Assembly (NCBI GenBank): GCA_021296165.1
Contig: JAGWAW010000087.1
Coordinates: forward strand, 1 to 6,256
Source: Nitrosopumilaceae archaeon
GTDB lineage: Archaea > Thermoproteota > Nitrososphaeria > Nitrososphaerales > Nitrosopumilaceae
Reading direction: 5' to 3'
Length of the DNA stretch: 6,256 nucleotides
This document shows, piece by piece, positions 1 through 6,136 of the stretch. Under the pieces are notes generated by a model. It had not been told where the DNA came from and made no database searches. It saw only the letters and a program-made list of their open reading frames with translations. Each line of letters opens with the position of its first letter. Positions within the stretch are counted from its first letter, which is position 1. The translations under genes and the position numbers were made by a program.

Positions 1-128
1 AGTTGGTGAGGGCGCTCCTGCCGCACACCGCCTATATCGAGATCGCCACCAAGATAGCCGCCTACAACCGCACCCAGAACGTCGGGGACAGGGCCGTCCG
101 GGCGGTCCGGGCGGCGTGCGCGGCATGA
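1..128 (+). CDS. C-terminal tail of an unidentified protein (5' truncated by window)
   Basis: Frame 3 is open from the window edge to a TGA at 126-128 and gives about 41 residues. They include the stretches LLPHTAYIEIATKIAAYNR and NVGDRAVRAVRAACAA. The composition (alternating Ala/Ile/Arg, an amphipathic helical look, and third-position G/C with ATA and AGG codons) fits the coding style of the other genes here. The other two frames read as Pro/Arg/Gly-rich shadow sequence or hit an early stop. I do not recognise the family; the tail looks like a helical C-terminal domain, but that is only an impression. The gene starts outside the window and is followed by about 500 bases without a clear gene. 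Confidence 0.5.
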   Translation, partial: LVRALLPHTAYIEIATKIAAYNRTQNVGDRAVRAVRAACAA

Positions 129-275
129 CACTGCACGGCCAGGCCACTCTGGGCGGCACTGCGCGCGCCACACCATCAAAGGCCGGGATCACGCCGTCAA
201 ATGACACAGGCGGACGCGCCGCCCACGCACTTTGGACCCGGGGCGCGCACAAACCGCCTCATGGCGCGCGATGCA

Positions 276-293
276 GGCCGGGTCTGCCCGGCC
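276..293. repeat. Perfect 7-bp inverted repeat (hairpin) with 4-base loop
   Basis: GGCCGGG at 276-282 is followed by the loop TCTG and its exact complement CCCGGCC at 287-293. The stem is entirely G/C and would be stable in RNA or single-stranded DNA. No T-run follows, so it is not a classical intrinsic terminator. It lies about 150 bases past the end of the upstream gene and could be a transcript 3'-end structure or a remnant of a small repeat. Confidence 0.6.
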
Positions 294-311
294 GCGGCAA
301 CGGGCCCATAA

Positions 312-536
312 GGGACGCCATCGAATTATGAAACTGGCTATTCCCGGGCCATCTCGGATACGGCTGGCATGGGATGCAGGAATCCTCGGAAACCCTGGAG
401 TGGCGGGACGTCGGAGCAGGCTATCACGCGCCGCGGGCTCCACATCTACCAGAAGGGCGACCAGATCAGGACCCTGACTGGGAACATACGGGACGTGGCC
501 TCGAGTACGGCCGGTGTCCCATACAGGTGGGCCTAA
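312..536 (+). other. Orphan reading frame, possible gene remnant
   Basis: After a TAA at 309-311, frame 3 stays open to a TAA at 534-536 (about 74 codons). The second half reads like real protein: it includes EQAITRRGLHIYQKGDQIRT and ends NIRDVASSTAGVPYRWA. The overlapping frames look more compositionally biased. There is no good start codon (only an internal ATG near 369), no ribosome-binding site and no recognisable family. It could be the 3' end of a decayed gene, or chance in GC-rich DNA. Confidence 0.2.
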
Positions 537-604
537 GATGCTAAGAACAGCCCTGCTGGCCACGCCAGATTTACACAGGTGCGGGGGAACCTCCCGGTCG
601 AGGG

Positions 605-610
605 TTTAAG
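605..610 (+). promoter_or_regulatory. TATA-like box for the VWA gene
   Basis: TTTAAG at 605-610 sits in otherwise GC-rich sequence. Its centre is about 26 bases upstream of the GTG at 634, which is the usual archaeal distance from TATA box to transcription start. Transcription would therefore begin at or next to the start codon and give a leaderless mRNA. This agrees with the lack of a Shine-Dalgarno sequence before 634. Confidence 0.5.
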
Positions 611-746
611 AGGGGTATGGCGCCAATGGCAAGGTGAAACAGCGACTTGCCATGGCGGCGTGTCTGGGGACGGCTGCCGTGCTGGCCGGTTACGGGGCAT
701 TCCTGCTCGCGCAGCCCGCTCCCGTGGCACATGATTCTGCGCCTAA

Positions 747-1232
747 CCCGCAGGCAGGATTCAAGCTGTCGGAGATGTCGGAGATGTCGCTAGCCTCACC
801 ATCCCAGTTCTCGCCGACCGAGTCCCTACGCCCAGCGTCCGCCTGGCCCAATCCGGGTCTCTCGGCCTGTCCGTCGGCGGCGCCGCGGACATTGGGAACT
901 TCCGCGCGAACGTGGCCAACGGCTATCTCCCACTGCATACCGACCTAACATACGAGGGGCTCTTCGACGAATACTACTTCGATACCGGAAGCCGCACGGG
1001 GTGCGACATCCTCTTCTGCCCGTCGTACAGCTACGCGGTTTCGGCAGATCCGTTCTCCGGTGGCCGGGAGTACTACCTGTCGGTGGGGTTGAACTCCGGC
1101 CTGAAGGAAGCCGACTTTAGCCGGAAGGATCTCAACCTGGTCATAGTGGTGGACGTCTCCGGGTCGATGAAGGGGTCGTTCAACACATATCACTATGACG
1201 ATCCCCCCACGCCGGCCTTGATACCAAGATGA
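747..1232 (+). CDS. VWA protein, middle segment (frame 3)
   Basis: This open stretch runs from just after a TAA at 744-746 to the TGA at 1230-1232. It contains the real-looking region LGLSVGGAADIGNFRANVA, the LTYEGLFDEYYFDTG stretch, two Cys residues near FCPSYS, and VIVVDVSGSM (MIDAS DxSxS). The only plausible independent start is GTG at 912-914, which would give 106 residues with no signal peptide and half a VWA domain. That makes a separate gene unlikely. Its last codons after about 1205 (PTPALIPR) are probably out of frame. Confidence 0.55.
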   Translation, partial: PAGRIQAVGDVGDVASLTIPVLADRVPTPSVRLAQSGSLGLSVGGAADIGNFRANVANGYLPLHTDLTYEGLFDEYYFDTGSRTGCDILFCPSYSYAVSADPFSGGREYYLSVGLNSGLKEADFSRKDLNLVIVVDVSGSMKGSFNTYHYDDPPTPALIPR

Positions 1233-2350
1233 AGATCGAGATTGCCAACGAGGCTGTGGTCGGGCTGGTGGGCCATCTTGGCCCCGACGACAACCTGGGG
1301 ATAGTCCAGTTCAGGGACGTGGCGCGTGTCGTATGGCCCCTGGGGAGCATGGGGTCTGCAGACGGGGAAGATCTCAGGGCCAACATCATGGGTATGCACG
1401 CGGTCGGGGGGACCAATATGGATGCGGGCATGGATGCCGCAACCCTGCTGATCGGCGAGGCCGTAGACGGATACGAGAACCGCATCATCTTTCTGACCGA
1501 CGCCATGCCCAACTTGGGTGACATATCGCGGGAGGGCCTGCTCAACACCGTATCCCGCAACGCCGAGGGTGGGATATACACCACATTCATAGGCATAGGG
1601 GTGGACTTTAACACCGAACTGGTTGAGGCGCTGACCAAGGTCCGGGGCGCAAACTACTACTCGGTGCATTCGGCCGACGAGTTCAAGAGCAGGATGGTCG
1701 ACGAGTTCGAATTCATGGTTACGCCGCTGGTGTTCGACTTGGAGCTGAAGCTGGAGGCCGACGGGTACGATATATCTGCGGTGTATGGCTCGCCGGAGGC
1801 AGACCGTTCCACCGGCGAGATAATGACGGTCAACACGCTATTTCCCTCGCAGACCGAAGGCGGCCAGACCAAGGGCGGGATAATACTGCTGGAGCTGGAG
1901 CGGGTCTCCGACGATGCGGTCCTAGTCCTGAGCGCCACTTACGTAAGCGCGGATGGGGAGCCCGGAGAGAGCAGGGTGGCGGTTGGGATAGGGCCGCACG
2001 ATACGGACTACTACGAGAACACCGGTGTGCGAAAGGGAGTGCTCTTGGCCAGGTATGCAGACCTCATGAGGGCATGGGTACTTGACGAGAGGACCGCCCT
2101 AGCCAACATGACCGTCGACCGGCCATCCTACGGCGACGACGGCATACACGCCCCGACATATACCGCTGGGACCCTCGGCCAATGGGAGCGGCAGTCGGTG
2201 CCGGTGCAGGTGTCAGATCTCCATGCGGGGCCGATATCCCAGTTCCGCGAATACTTTGAGGCGGAGGCGGCCGCCATCGGGGATGAGACGCTCCGGCAGG
2301 AGCTTGAGATACTGACTAGGCTGGCTAATCTGGCGGATCTGGGCGGGTAG
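1229..2350 (+). CDS. VWA protein, C-terminal segment (373 codons, frame 2)
   Basis: This is the longest intact piece and may be annotated alone from ATG 1229. That ATG overlaps the preceding stop in an ATGA, so coupled re-initiation is formally possible, but no Shine-Dalgarno sequence is evident. The segment begins inside the VWA domain (MKIEIANEAVVGLVGHL follows MIDAS motif 1 in homologues), so it is not a complete protein by itself. It contains NLGIVQFRD, GGTNMDAGMDAA, IIFLTDAMPNLGD, and GIGVDFNTELVEALTKV with ANYYSVHSADEF. These match the order seen in the YfbK / Ca-activated-channel-like VWA group. A beta-rich region follows (about residues 165-270), then an acidic helical C-terminus. Confidence 0.7.
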   Translation: MKIEIANEAVVGLVGHLGPDDNLGIVQFRDVARVVWPLGSMGSADGEDLRANIMGMHAVGGTNMDAGMDAATLLIGEAVDGYENRIIFLTDAMPNLGDISREGLLNTVSRNAEGGIYTTFIGIGVDFNTELVEALTKVRGANYYSVHSADEFKSRMVDEFEFMVTPLVFDLELKLEADGYDISAVYGSPEADRSTGEIMTVNTLFPSQTEGGQTKGGIILLELERVSDDAVLVLSATYVSADGEPGESRVAVGIGPHDTDYYENTGVRKGVLLARYADLMRAWVLDERTALANMTVDRPSYGDDGIHAPTYTAGTLGQWERQSVPVQVSDLHAGPISQFREYFEAEAAAIGDETLRQELEILTRLANLADLGG

Positions 2351-2659
2351 GCATTCGGCGCATTACCGCCGCCCGCGGCCCACTCTGGGGGTGGCCCGGC
2401 CCCGTGTCTCCCAGGGTGCCAAGCCGCGCCGCACTTTGGATCAGGGGCCGGTTTTGGCCGATAAGTCGGGACTTTGCCAAAAATAGACCCAAAACTCCGT
2501 AACCATGCCCGGCGTACCCCCCGCCTAGACCCGGTTGCGGCCAGGATCTGGGTCGTCTGGAGCGACCGCCCACCCTTGCGGAAGTCCAGATTAGATCGAC
2601 CAACAAACCAGCCTGATCCTGCCAGACTGCCCCAATCCAGGGTTTGGAGCCGGCCCGGA
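2351..2659. other. Convergent intergenic region
   Basis: About 309 bases separate the 3' ends of the VWA gene and the minus-strand ISP-like gene. Both transcripts should end here. Candidate signals are a T4 run at 2452-2455 on the + strand, in the loop of a 4-bp GGCC hairpin, and a T5 run on the minus strand (A run at 2479-2483). Both are weak. CCACTCTGGG (about 2379-2388) and GCACTTTGGA (2431-2440) repeat the words found after base 128. No gene was recognised; a minus-strand open frame across 2325-2717 has no familiar motif. Confidence 0.45.
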
Positions 2660-5600
2660 TCAGACGTCCCGCTGGCGCACCCAGCGGTGCCGGCGGCTGT
2701 CGGGCACGACCCTCCAACCGCTCACGCCGGCTATGGAGCCTGTCTTTTTTATGTGATCCAGCTTGTCCCTGCCGCCGTACCTCCTGCTGACCCTTGCGTA
2801 ATGCACCGAATGTCCGGCTTTTTTGGGGTTCCGGACCATGATGACAACCACGATTTCCCGCGCCGCGCCGTCTCCGGCGGACGCTCCGCCCCCGCGCAGG
2901 TCATAGCACCACACATCGGTGAACTCCTCCCGCAGGCAGGCCCGCAGGCCGGCCTTGGAGTCCTTGACTATGTACTCGGCTGGCACGACGAACCCCACCA
3001 CTCCCGAACCCCGCAGGCGGTCCGTCGCCCACCGCTGCGCCCTGACGTATGGGCTCTTGACGTCTATGGTGGAGCCGGAGTGGCCGGTGCGGCGCGCCGC
3101 CCTGACGTACGTGTTCCTTATCCTGGTCTCCAGCTCGGGGTGGCGTCCCCCCGGATGCGGCGCCGTCGAGCGCGGGGGGTCCCCCACGATGACGCGCACG
3201 TTGTCGGCATGCTGGCGCGCCACCAGCCCGGCGGCGTCGGCCAAGAGCGGTCCGCCGTCCCGGTCGCCTGATCCGAACGTGTCAGCGTATGATGCCCCGG
3301 CGAACGGGACGTACCCCCGCCCGCCCAGCATCTGGCGCGTGAACTCGGCGCGCGCCGTCGTGGCGTAGTATGCCGCTAGGGAGCACTCGCCGGCGTATAT
3401 CTCGCCCTCGTACTTGCCGTGCATGCTGTCGGGGGATGTGACCTCCAGGAGCCCGGAGACGAACGTCCCCGCCCCGGCGAACGGATCCAATACCCTGGTG
3501 GAGCGGTCATCCAGGCTGGCGCCGAACTCCTCGTCCAGCACGTGCTGGACCGACCGTATGACAAAGCCCACTATCTCGGCGGGAAGGCGGCCGCCGCGTC
3601 TTGGCTTTGGTTCGGAGAGGCGCCTGTACGCCTCGTACGCCAGAAGCACAAAGTTCCGGCGCCGCTCGGCCGTGTCGACGTGGCGTAGCTCGGTATGCAT
3701 GCCGTTGTACACGTCGTGGGGGATCCGCATGTCCTGATCAAACCCCAGCGTCGCAATACAACCCTGTATGGCGCGTGCCACCGGGTTGCGCCTGACAAAC
3801 TCCCCGTTGTGGAACGTGTCCAGCAGTCCGCCGAACACCATGTGCTGCGCCATTATTCGGGCGGCCGACGCTTGGGTTGCCGAATCGCCCACCAGCCGTT
3901 TCAGCGACGCGACCAGCGGCTCGATCTTCTCGGCCAGCAGCGGCGAGTCGGCCACCCTCTGGGCCATCTGCGTCTCCAGGCTGCCGGCCGCCTCGGCCAG
4001 CCGCCCTGCGTACTCGCCGTAGCGGCCCGCGCCGCCGGCCCTCTCCACAAACATCCGCCTTATGCGGCGCGCCAAGCGTGCGGCGCCCTCCGCATCCAGC
4101 TCGCCGGGGGCTGCCACCACATCCACCTCTATTCTCCCTCCCACCTGTATGGTGAGTGAGCCGTCCACGCCGGCCCGCGCATCTGGCGCCTCCTCCAGCT
4201 CCAGCGCCGCCAGCTCGCGCCTCAGGTCCCCGTCGTGGGCGCACGCGGCGGCCAAGACCGTCCATGCGGCCCTGAGGGTGGCATCCGGCGGCTCGGCGAC
4301 CGGCGCGTTCCCCAGCGCTATGGGAACAAGCAGGTGCCCGCGCTCCTTTCCGGCGCCGCGCCGGCGGCGCACCACGCCGCCCACGCACCGCTCGGCCTCG
4401 GCCACCGAAGGGGCGTCGGCGAACAGCACGCACTCCACCGGCTCGCCGTCGGGCGGACTTTGCGCAAAGAGGGCGCGGCATGTGTTGGCACCACCCCCCG
4501 GCCCCTCCAGCCACCCGGCGTCCTCCCGGGGGTTGCTGCCCGCGCACCGGGTGTGTATGCGCGCCGGGGGTGGGCCGGCGGCGTACTTGGCCAGCCGGGC
4601 CAGCCACGCGGCCCACTCCTTGGCGCGGCGGGCGGAGCGGACCACTCCCGTTATGCTTCGCAGCGGCGGACGGCCGCCGCCCGGATTGAGGATGGCGCGC
4701 CACGCGGCGGCGGCCACGGCGCGCTCAGCGGCCGGCACACTCCCGGCGGACCTCTGGTACAGCCCCTTTGAGGCCCTGCCGCTCACCAGTACCACCTTTA
4801 TCATAAAGTCCGCCGCCGCGCCCTCCCCTATGGCCTCACCCAGATCCAGCCGGTATATCTCCCTGCCGTACGTCTCCTCGTCCATGGCATACACGGCGCG
4901 CCGCGTCCGGGTCGGATGCGGCTCGGGCATCTTGGGCGCGGCCGTAATGTAGAGGCGCCTGGTGGCGTCTATCTCCGGCAGCGGGGCGGGGCGCGGCCCG
5001 TTCCCGGCCGTTGTGTGCGCGTCGCCGTATATGGCCAGGTCGAACCCCCCGCAGGCCCCCGCGACCATGCCCGCCGCCGACTCGTACGTGGAAAAGACCA
5101 CCGTCATGGCGCCGGCCGTCCGGTTGCCGTACCTGGCAGACATGTCCTTGGGGTCGGCTACGGGAACGTACGAGTCGGCGGCCGACTCGCCCCTATGCTC
5201 CCCGGGGTGCGCGGCCAGCATGCTAAGGGGGATGGTTGCCGCGTCGGCCCATTGCCGCATGGTGCGGTTCATCGAGGCAAGCGACGGCGCCACCACCAGT
5301 ACGGCGCCACCCCTCCCGGCCATCTGCTCGGCCGCACCCAGCGCCACGAGCGCCCTGCCCGTGCCCGGCGGCATCACCATGATGCCCCGGTCAGCATGTG
5401 CCAAGCCGCGTGCTACTGCATTCACCGCCCCGGTCAGCCTGCCCGGCAGCCCGGGGGCCTTGGGCGGCGCGGCAAAACCCCAGTCTATATCCAGCTCCTC
5501 CAGCCGCTCGCACGACAGTATGGCGGTTCCCGCGTCCTCCAAGGCCCTGCGGGCGCGCCCGGCCACCTTTCCGTCTATATGCACAAGCATGGAGCCGCCG

Positions 5601-5914
5601 AAACCCTCCGATGTTATAGCCTCCAGAAAACCGGCCGCCTTGGCGTATCCCAGATCTCCAATGTGACACATTATCGCCGTGGTGGCGCCGTCGTGCCCCT
5701 CGGCTACTATAGTAACAGGAGACTTGGCGTCGCCGCGTTGCGAGTCGCGCCGCAGTTGCACGTCGCCGAACACACACCCGTACAGCCTGGCGGTCCTGAG
5801 AAACCTCAGCACCAGCCTTTCGACGGCCACCTTGCTGTACCTGCCGGATGGCGTCTTGGCGGCGGCCAGCGCCGCATCCAAGGACAACCGGCCCGCCGGC
5901 TTTTCACGGGCCAT
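2660..5914 (-). CDS. Type ISP restriction-modification-like protein with degenerate catalytic motifs
   Basis: The protein is 1084 residues. The start is ATG 5914, preceded by GAGG with a 7-base spacer; family similarity begins near residue 13, so longer starts are not needed. Type ISP enzymes join nuclease, ATPase, coupler, methyltransferase and target recognition in one chain and act on cytoplasmic DNA. Domains seen: Mrr-like nuclease (about 20-145); SF2 ATPase (about 160-540), including the family-typical YAMDEETYG (342-350); helical coupler (about 540-790) with ARIMAQHM and NPVARAI; N6-adenine methyltransferase (about 790-1070) with motif I DPFAGAGTF (810-818), E843, and DTF (878-880), then YVRAQRWATDRL. 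Catalytic positions look replaced: nuclease D to T68 and QxK to MxH (82-84); Walker A reads PPGTGRA (Lys to Arg187); motif II reads GDAH (297-300) for DEAH; motif VI reads RCVGGVVR (509-516) for QxxGRxxR; motif IV reads DPPR (912-915) for NPPY. It ends after WRVVPD...QRDV, where ISP enzymes continue into the recognition domain. The family call is strong; inactivity is inferred from remembered consensus motifs. Confidence 0.82.
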   Translation of the reverse strand: MAREKPAGRLSLDAALAAAKTPSGRYSKVAVERLVLRFLRTARLYGCVFGDVQLRRDSQRGDAKSPVTIVAEGHDGATTAIMCHIGDLGYAKAAGFLEAITSEGFGGSMLVHIDGKVAGRARRALEDAGTAILSCERLEELDIDWGFAAPPKAPGLPGRLTGAVNAVARGLAHADRGIMVMPPGTGRALVALGAAEQMAGRGGAVLVVAPSLASMNRTMRQWADAATIPLSMLAAHPGEHRGESAADSYVPVADPKDMSARYGNRTAGAMTVVFSTYESAAGMVAGACGGFDLAIYGDAHTTAGNGPRPAPLPEIDATRRLYITAAPKMPEPHPTRTRRAVYAMDEETYGREIYRLDLGEAIGEGAAADFMIKVVLVSGRASKGLYQRSAGSVPAAERAVAAAAWRAILNPGGGRPPLRSITGVVRSARRAKEWAAWLARLAKYAAGPPPARIHTRCAGSNPREDAGWLEGPGGGANTCRALFAQSPPDGEPVECVLFADAPSVAEAERCVGGVVRRRRGAGKERGHLLVPIALGNAPVAEPPDATLRAAWTVLAAACAHDGDLRRELAALELEEAPDARAGVDGSLTIQVGGRIEVDVVAAPGELDAEGAARLARRIRRMFVERAGGAGRYGEYAGRLAEAAGSLETQMAQRVADSPLLAEKIEPLVASLKRLVGDSATQASAARIMAQHMVFGGLLDTFHNGEFVRRNPVARAIQGCIATLGFDQDMRIPHDVYNGMHTELRHVDTAERRRNFVLLAYEAYRRLSEPKPRRGGRLPAEIVGFVIRSVQHVLDEEFGASLDDRSTRVLDPFAGAGTFVSGLLEVTSPDSMHGKYEGEIYAGECSLAAYYATTARAEFTRQMLGGRGYVPFAGASYADTFGSGDRDGGPLLADAAGLVARQHADNVRVIVGDPPRSTAPHPGGRHPELETRIRNTYVRAARRTGHSGSTIDVKSPYVRAQRWATDRLRGSGVVGFVVPAEYIVKDSKAGLRACLREEFTDVWCYDLRGGGASAGDGAAREIVVVIMVRNPKKAGHSVHYARVSRRYGGRDKLDHIKKTGSIAGVSGWRVVPDSRRHRWVRQRDV

Positions 5915-5921
5915 ACGGAAT

Positions 5922-5925
5922 CCTC
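5922..5925 (-). promoter_or_regulatory. Shine-Dalgarno GAGG deciding the start of the ISP-like gene
   Basis: The minus strand reads GAGG at 5925-5922, 7 bases before the ATG at 5914. It is complementary to the CCUC of the archaeal 16S 3' end. This favours 5914 over the upstream in-frame candidates GTG 5950, ATG 6028 and TTG 6193. Confidence 0.45.
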
Positions 5926-5970
5926 GACGTGAACGGCATGCCTGCCACACCTCTGGGCTATGACATGCTC

Positions 5971-5977
5971 CTTTAAC
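5971..5977 (-). promoter_or_regulatory. TATA-like box upstream of the ISP-like gene
   Basis: The minus strand reads GTTAAAG, centred near 5974. Transcription would start about 26 bases on, near 5948, giving a leader of about 33 bases before ATG 5914, with room for the GAGG site. An in-frame GTG at 5950 lies almost on the predicted start site, so a leaderless GTG start adding 12 residues is an alternative. Confidence 0.35.
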
Positions 5978-6108
5978 ATTTGCCGTAGATGGACTAACGT
6001 TTACGTGAGTCGGGCTCTGGTGTAACATGCGTGGGCTGGCTGCAGCATGCGTGGCGGCCTGATCCTTTTTATTAATGCTCTCCGAGGAGTATTCGAACCC
6101 ATGCCATG

Positions 6109-6136
6109 CTAGTGAGCGGATCCGCCGTCCTACTAG
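6109..6136. repeat. Inverted repeat CTAGT/ACTAG enclosing the palindrome GCGGATCCGC
   Basis: CTAGT at 6109-6113 pairs with ACTAG at 6132-6136. Between them lies the exact 10-base palindrome GCGGATCCGC (6116-6125). The nested symmetry could be a dimeric protein-binding site or a cruciform-prone element roughly 200 bases upstream of the ISP-like start. It could also be chance; no second copy is seen in the window. Confidence 0.3.

Larger units (their letters stand above)
129..633. other. Intergenic region, no intact gene recognised
   Basis: About 500 bases lie between the tail ending at 128 and the GTG at 634. The short open frames here are Pro/Arg/Gly-rich and carry no recognisable motif. Three things stand out: a perfect hairpin at 276-293, an orphan frame at 312-536 that reads more like protein than its alternatives, and a TATA-like box at 605-610 serving the next gene. 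Two 10-base words, CCACTCTGGG (about 144-153) and GCACTTTGGA (about 227-236), recur in the same order after the VWA gene. Confidence 0.5.
634..2350 (+). pseudogene. VWA-domain surface protein, reading frame broken twice
   Basis: Three successive frames join into one protein of about 572 residues. Segment 1 starts at GTG 634 (no in-frame ATG; the upstream in-frame stop is at 607-609). It has a basic n-region and a hydrophobic stretch of about 20 residues (LAMAACLGTAAVLAGYGAFL), so a signal peptide or membrane anchor. Segment 2 (frame 3, open from 747 to 1232) carries the N-terminal region with GGAADIGNF and LTYEGLFDEYYFDTG, then an FCPSYSYA stretch and the first MIDAS motif, DVSGS (D codon at 1152). 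Segment 3 (frame 2, to the TAG at 2348-2350) carries the rest of the VWA domain: the MIDAS Thr in GGTNM (codon 1412) and the MIDAS Asp in LTDAMP (codon 1499). All metal-site residues are present, so the fold would be functional if the frames were joined. VWA domains bind ligands through a divalent cation; the ligand is unknown here. The breaks could be sequencing error, true mutation or recoding, so the pseudogene label is provisional. Confidence 0.75.

Noticed and set aside
189..563. Minus-strand 124-codon frame in the first intergenic region
   Set aside because: Arg/Pro-rich, with no domain and no promoter or ribosome-binding site that I can see.
1229..2350. Segment 3 as an independent gene starting at ATG 1229
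   Set aside because: It lacks the DxSxS motif and first strand of the VWA domain, which lie in frame 3 just upstream, so the two belong to one ancestral protein.
2325..2717. Minus-strand 130-codon open frame as a continuation of the ISP-like protein
   Set aside because: It overlaps the ends of both flanking genes, has biased composition, and shows nothing resembling a target-recognition domain.
3738..4952. Long overlapping open frames on both strands (about 300 codons each) inside the ISP-like gene
   Set aside because: They are rich in Arg/Pro/Ala/Gly or Ser, have no motifs, and are shadows of a GC-rich coding region with strong third-position bias.
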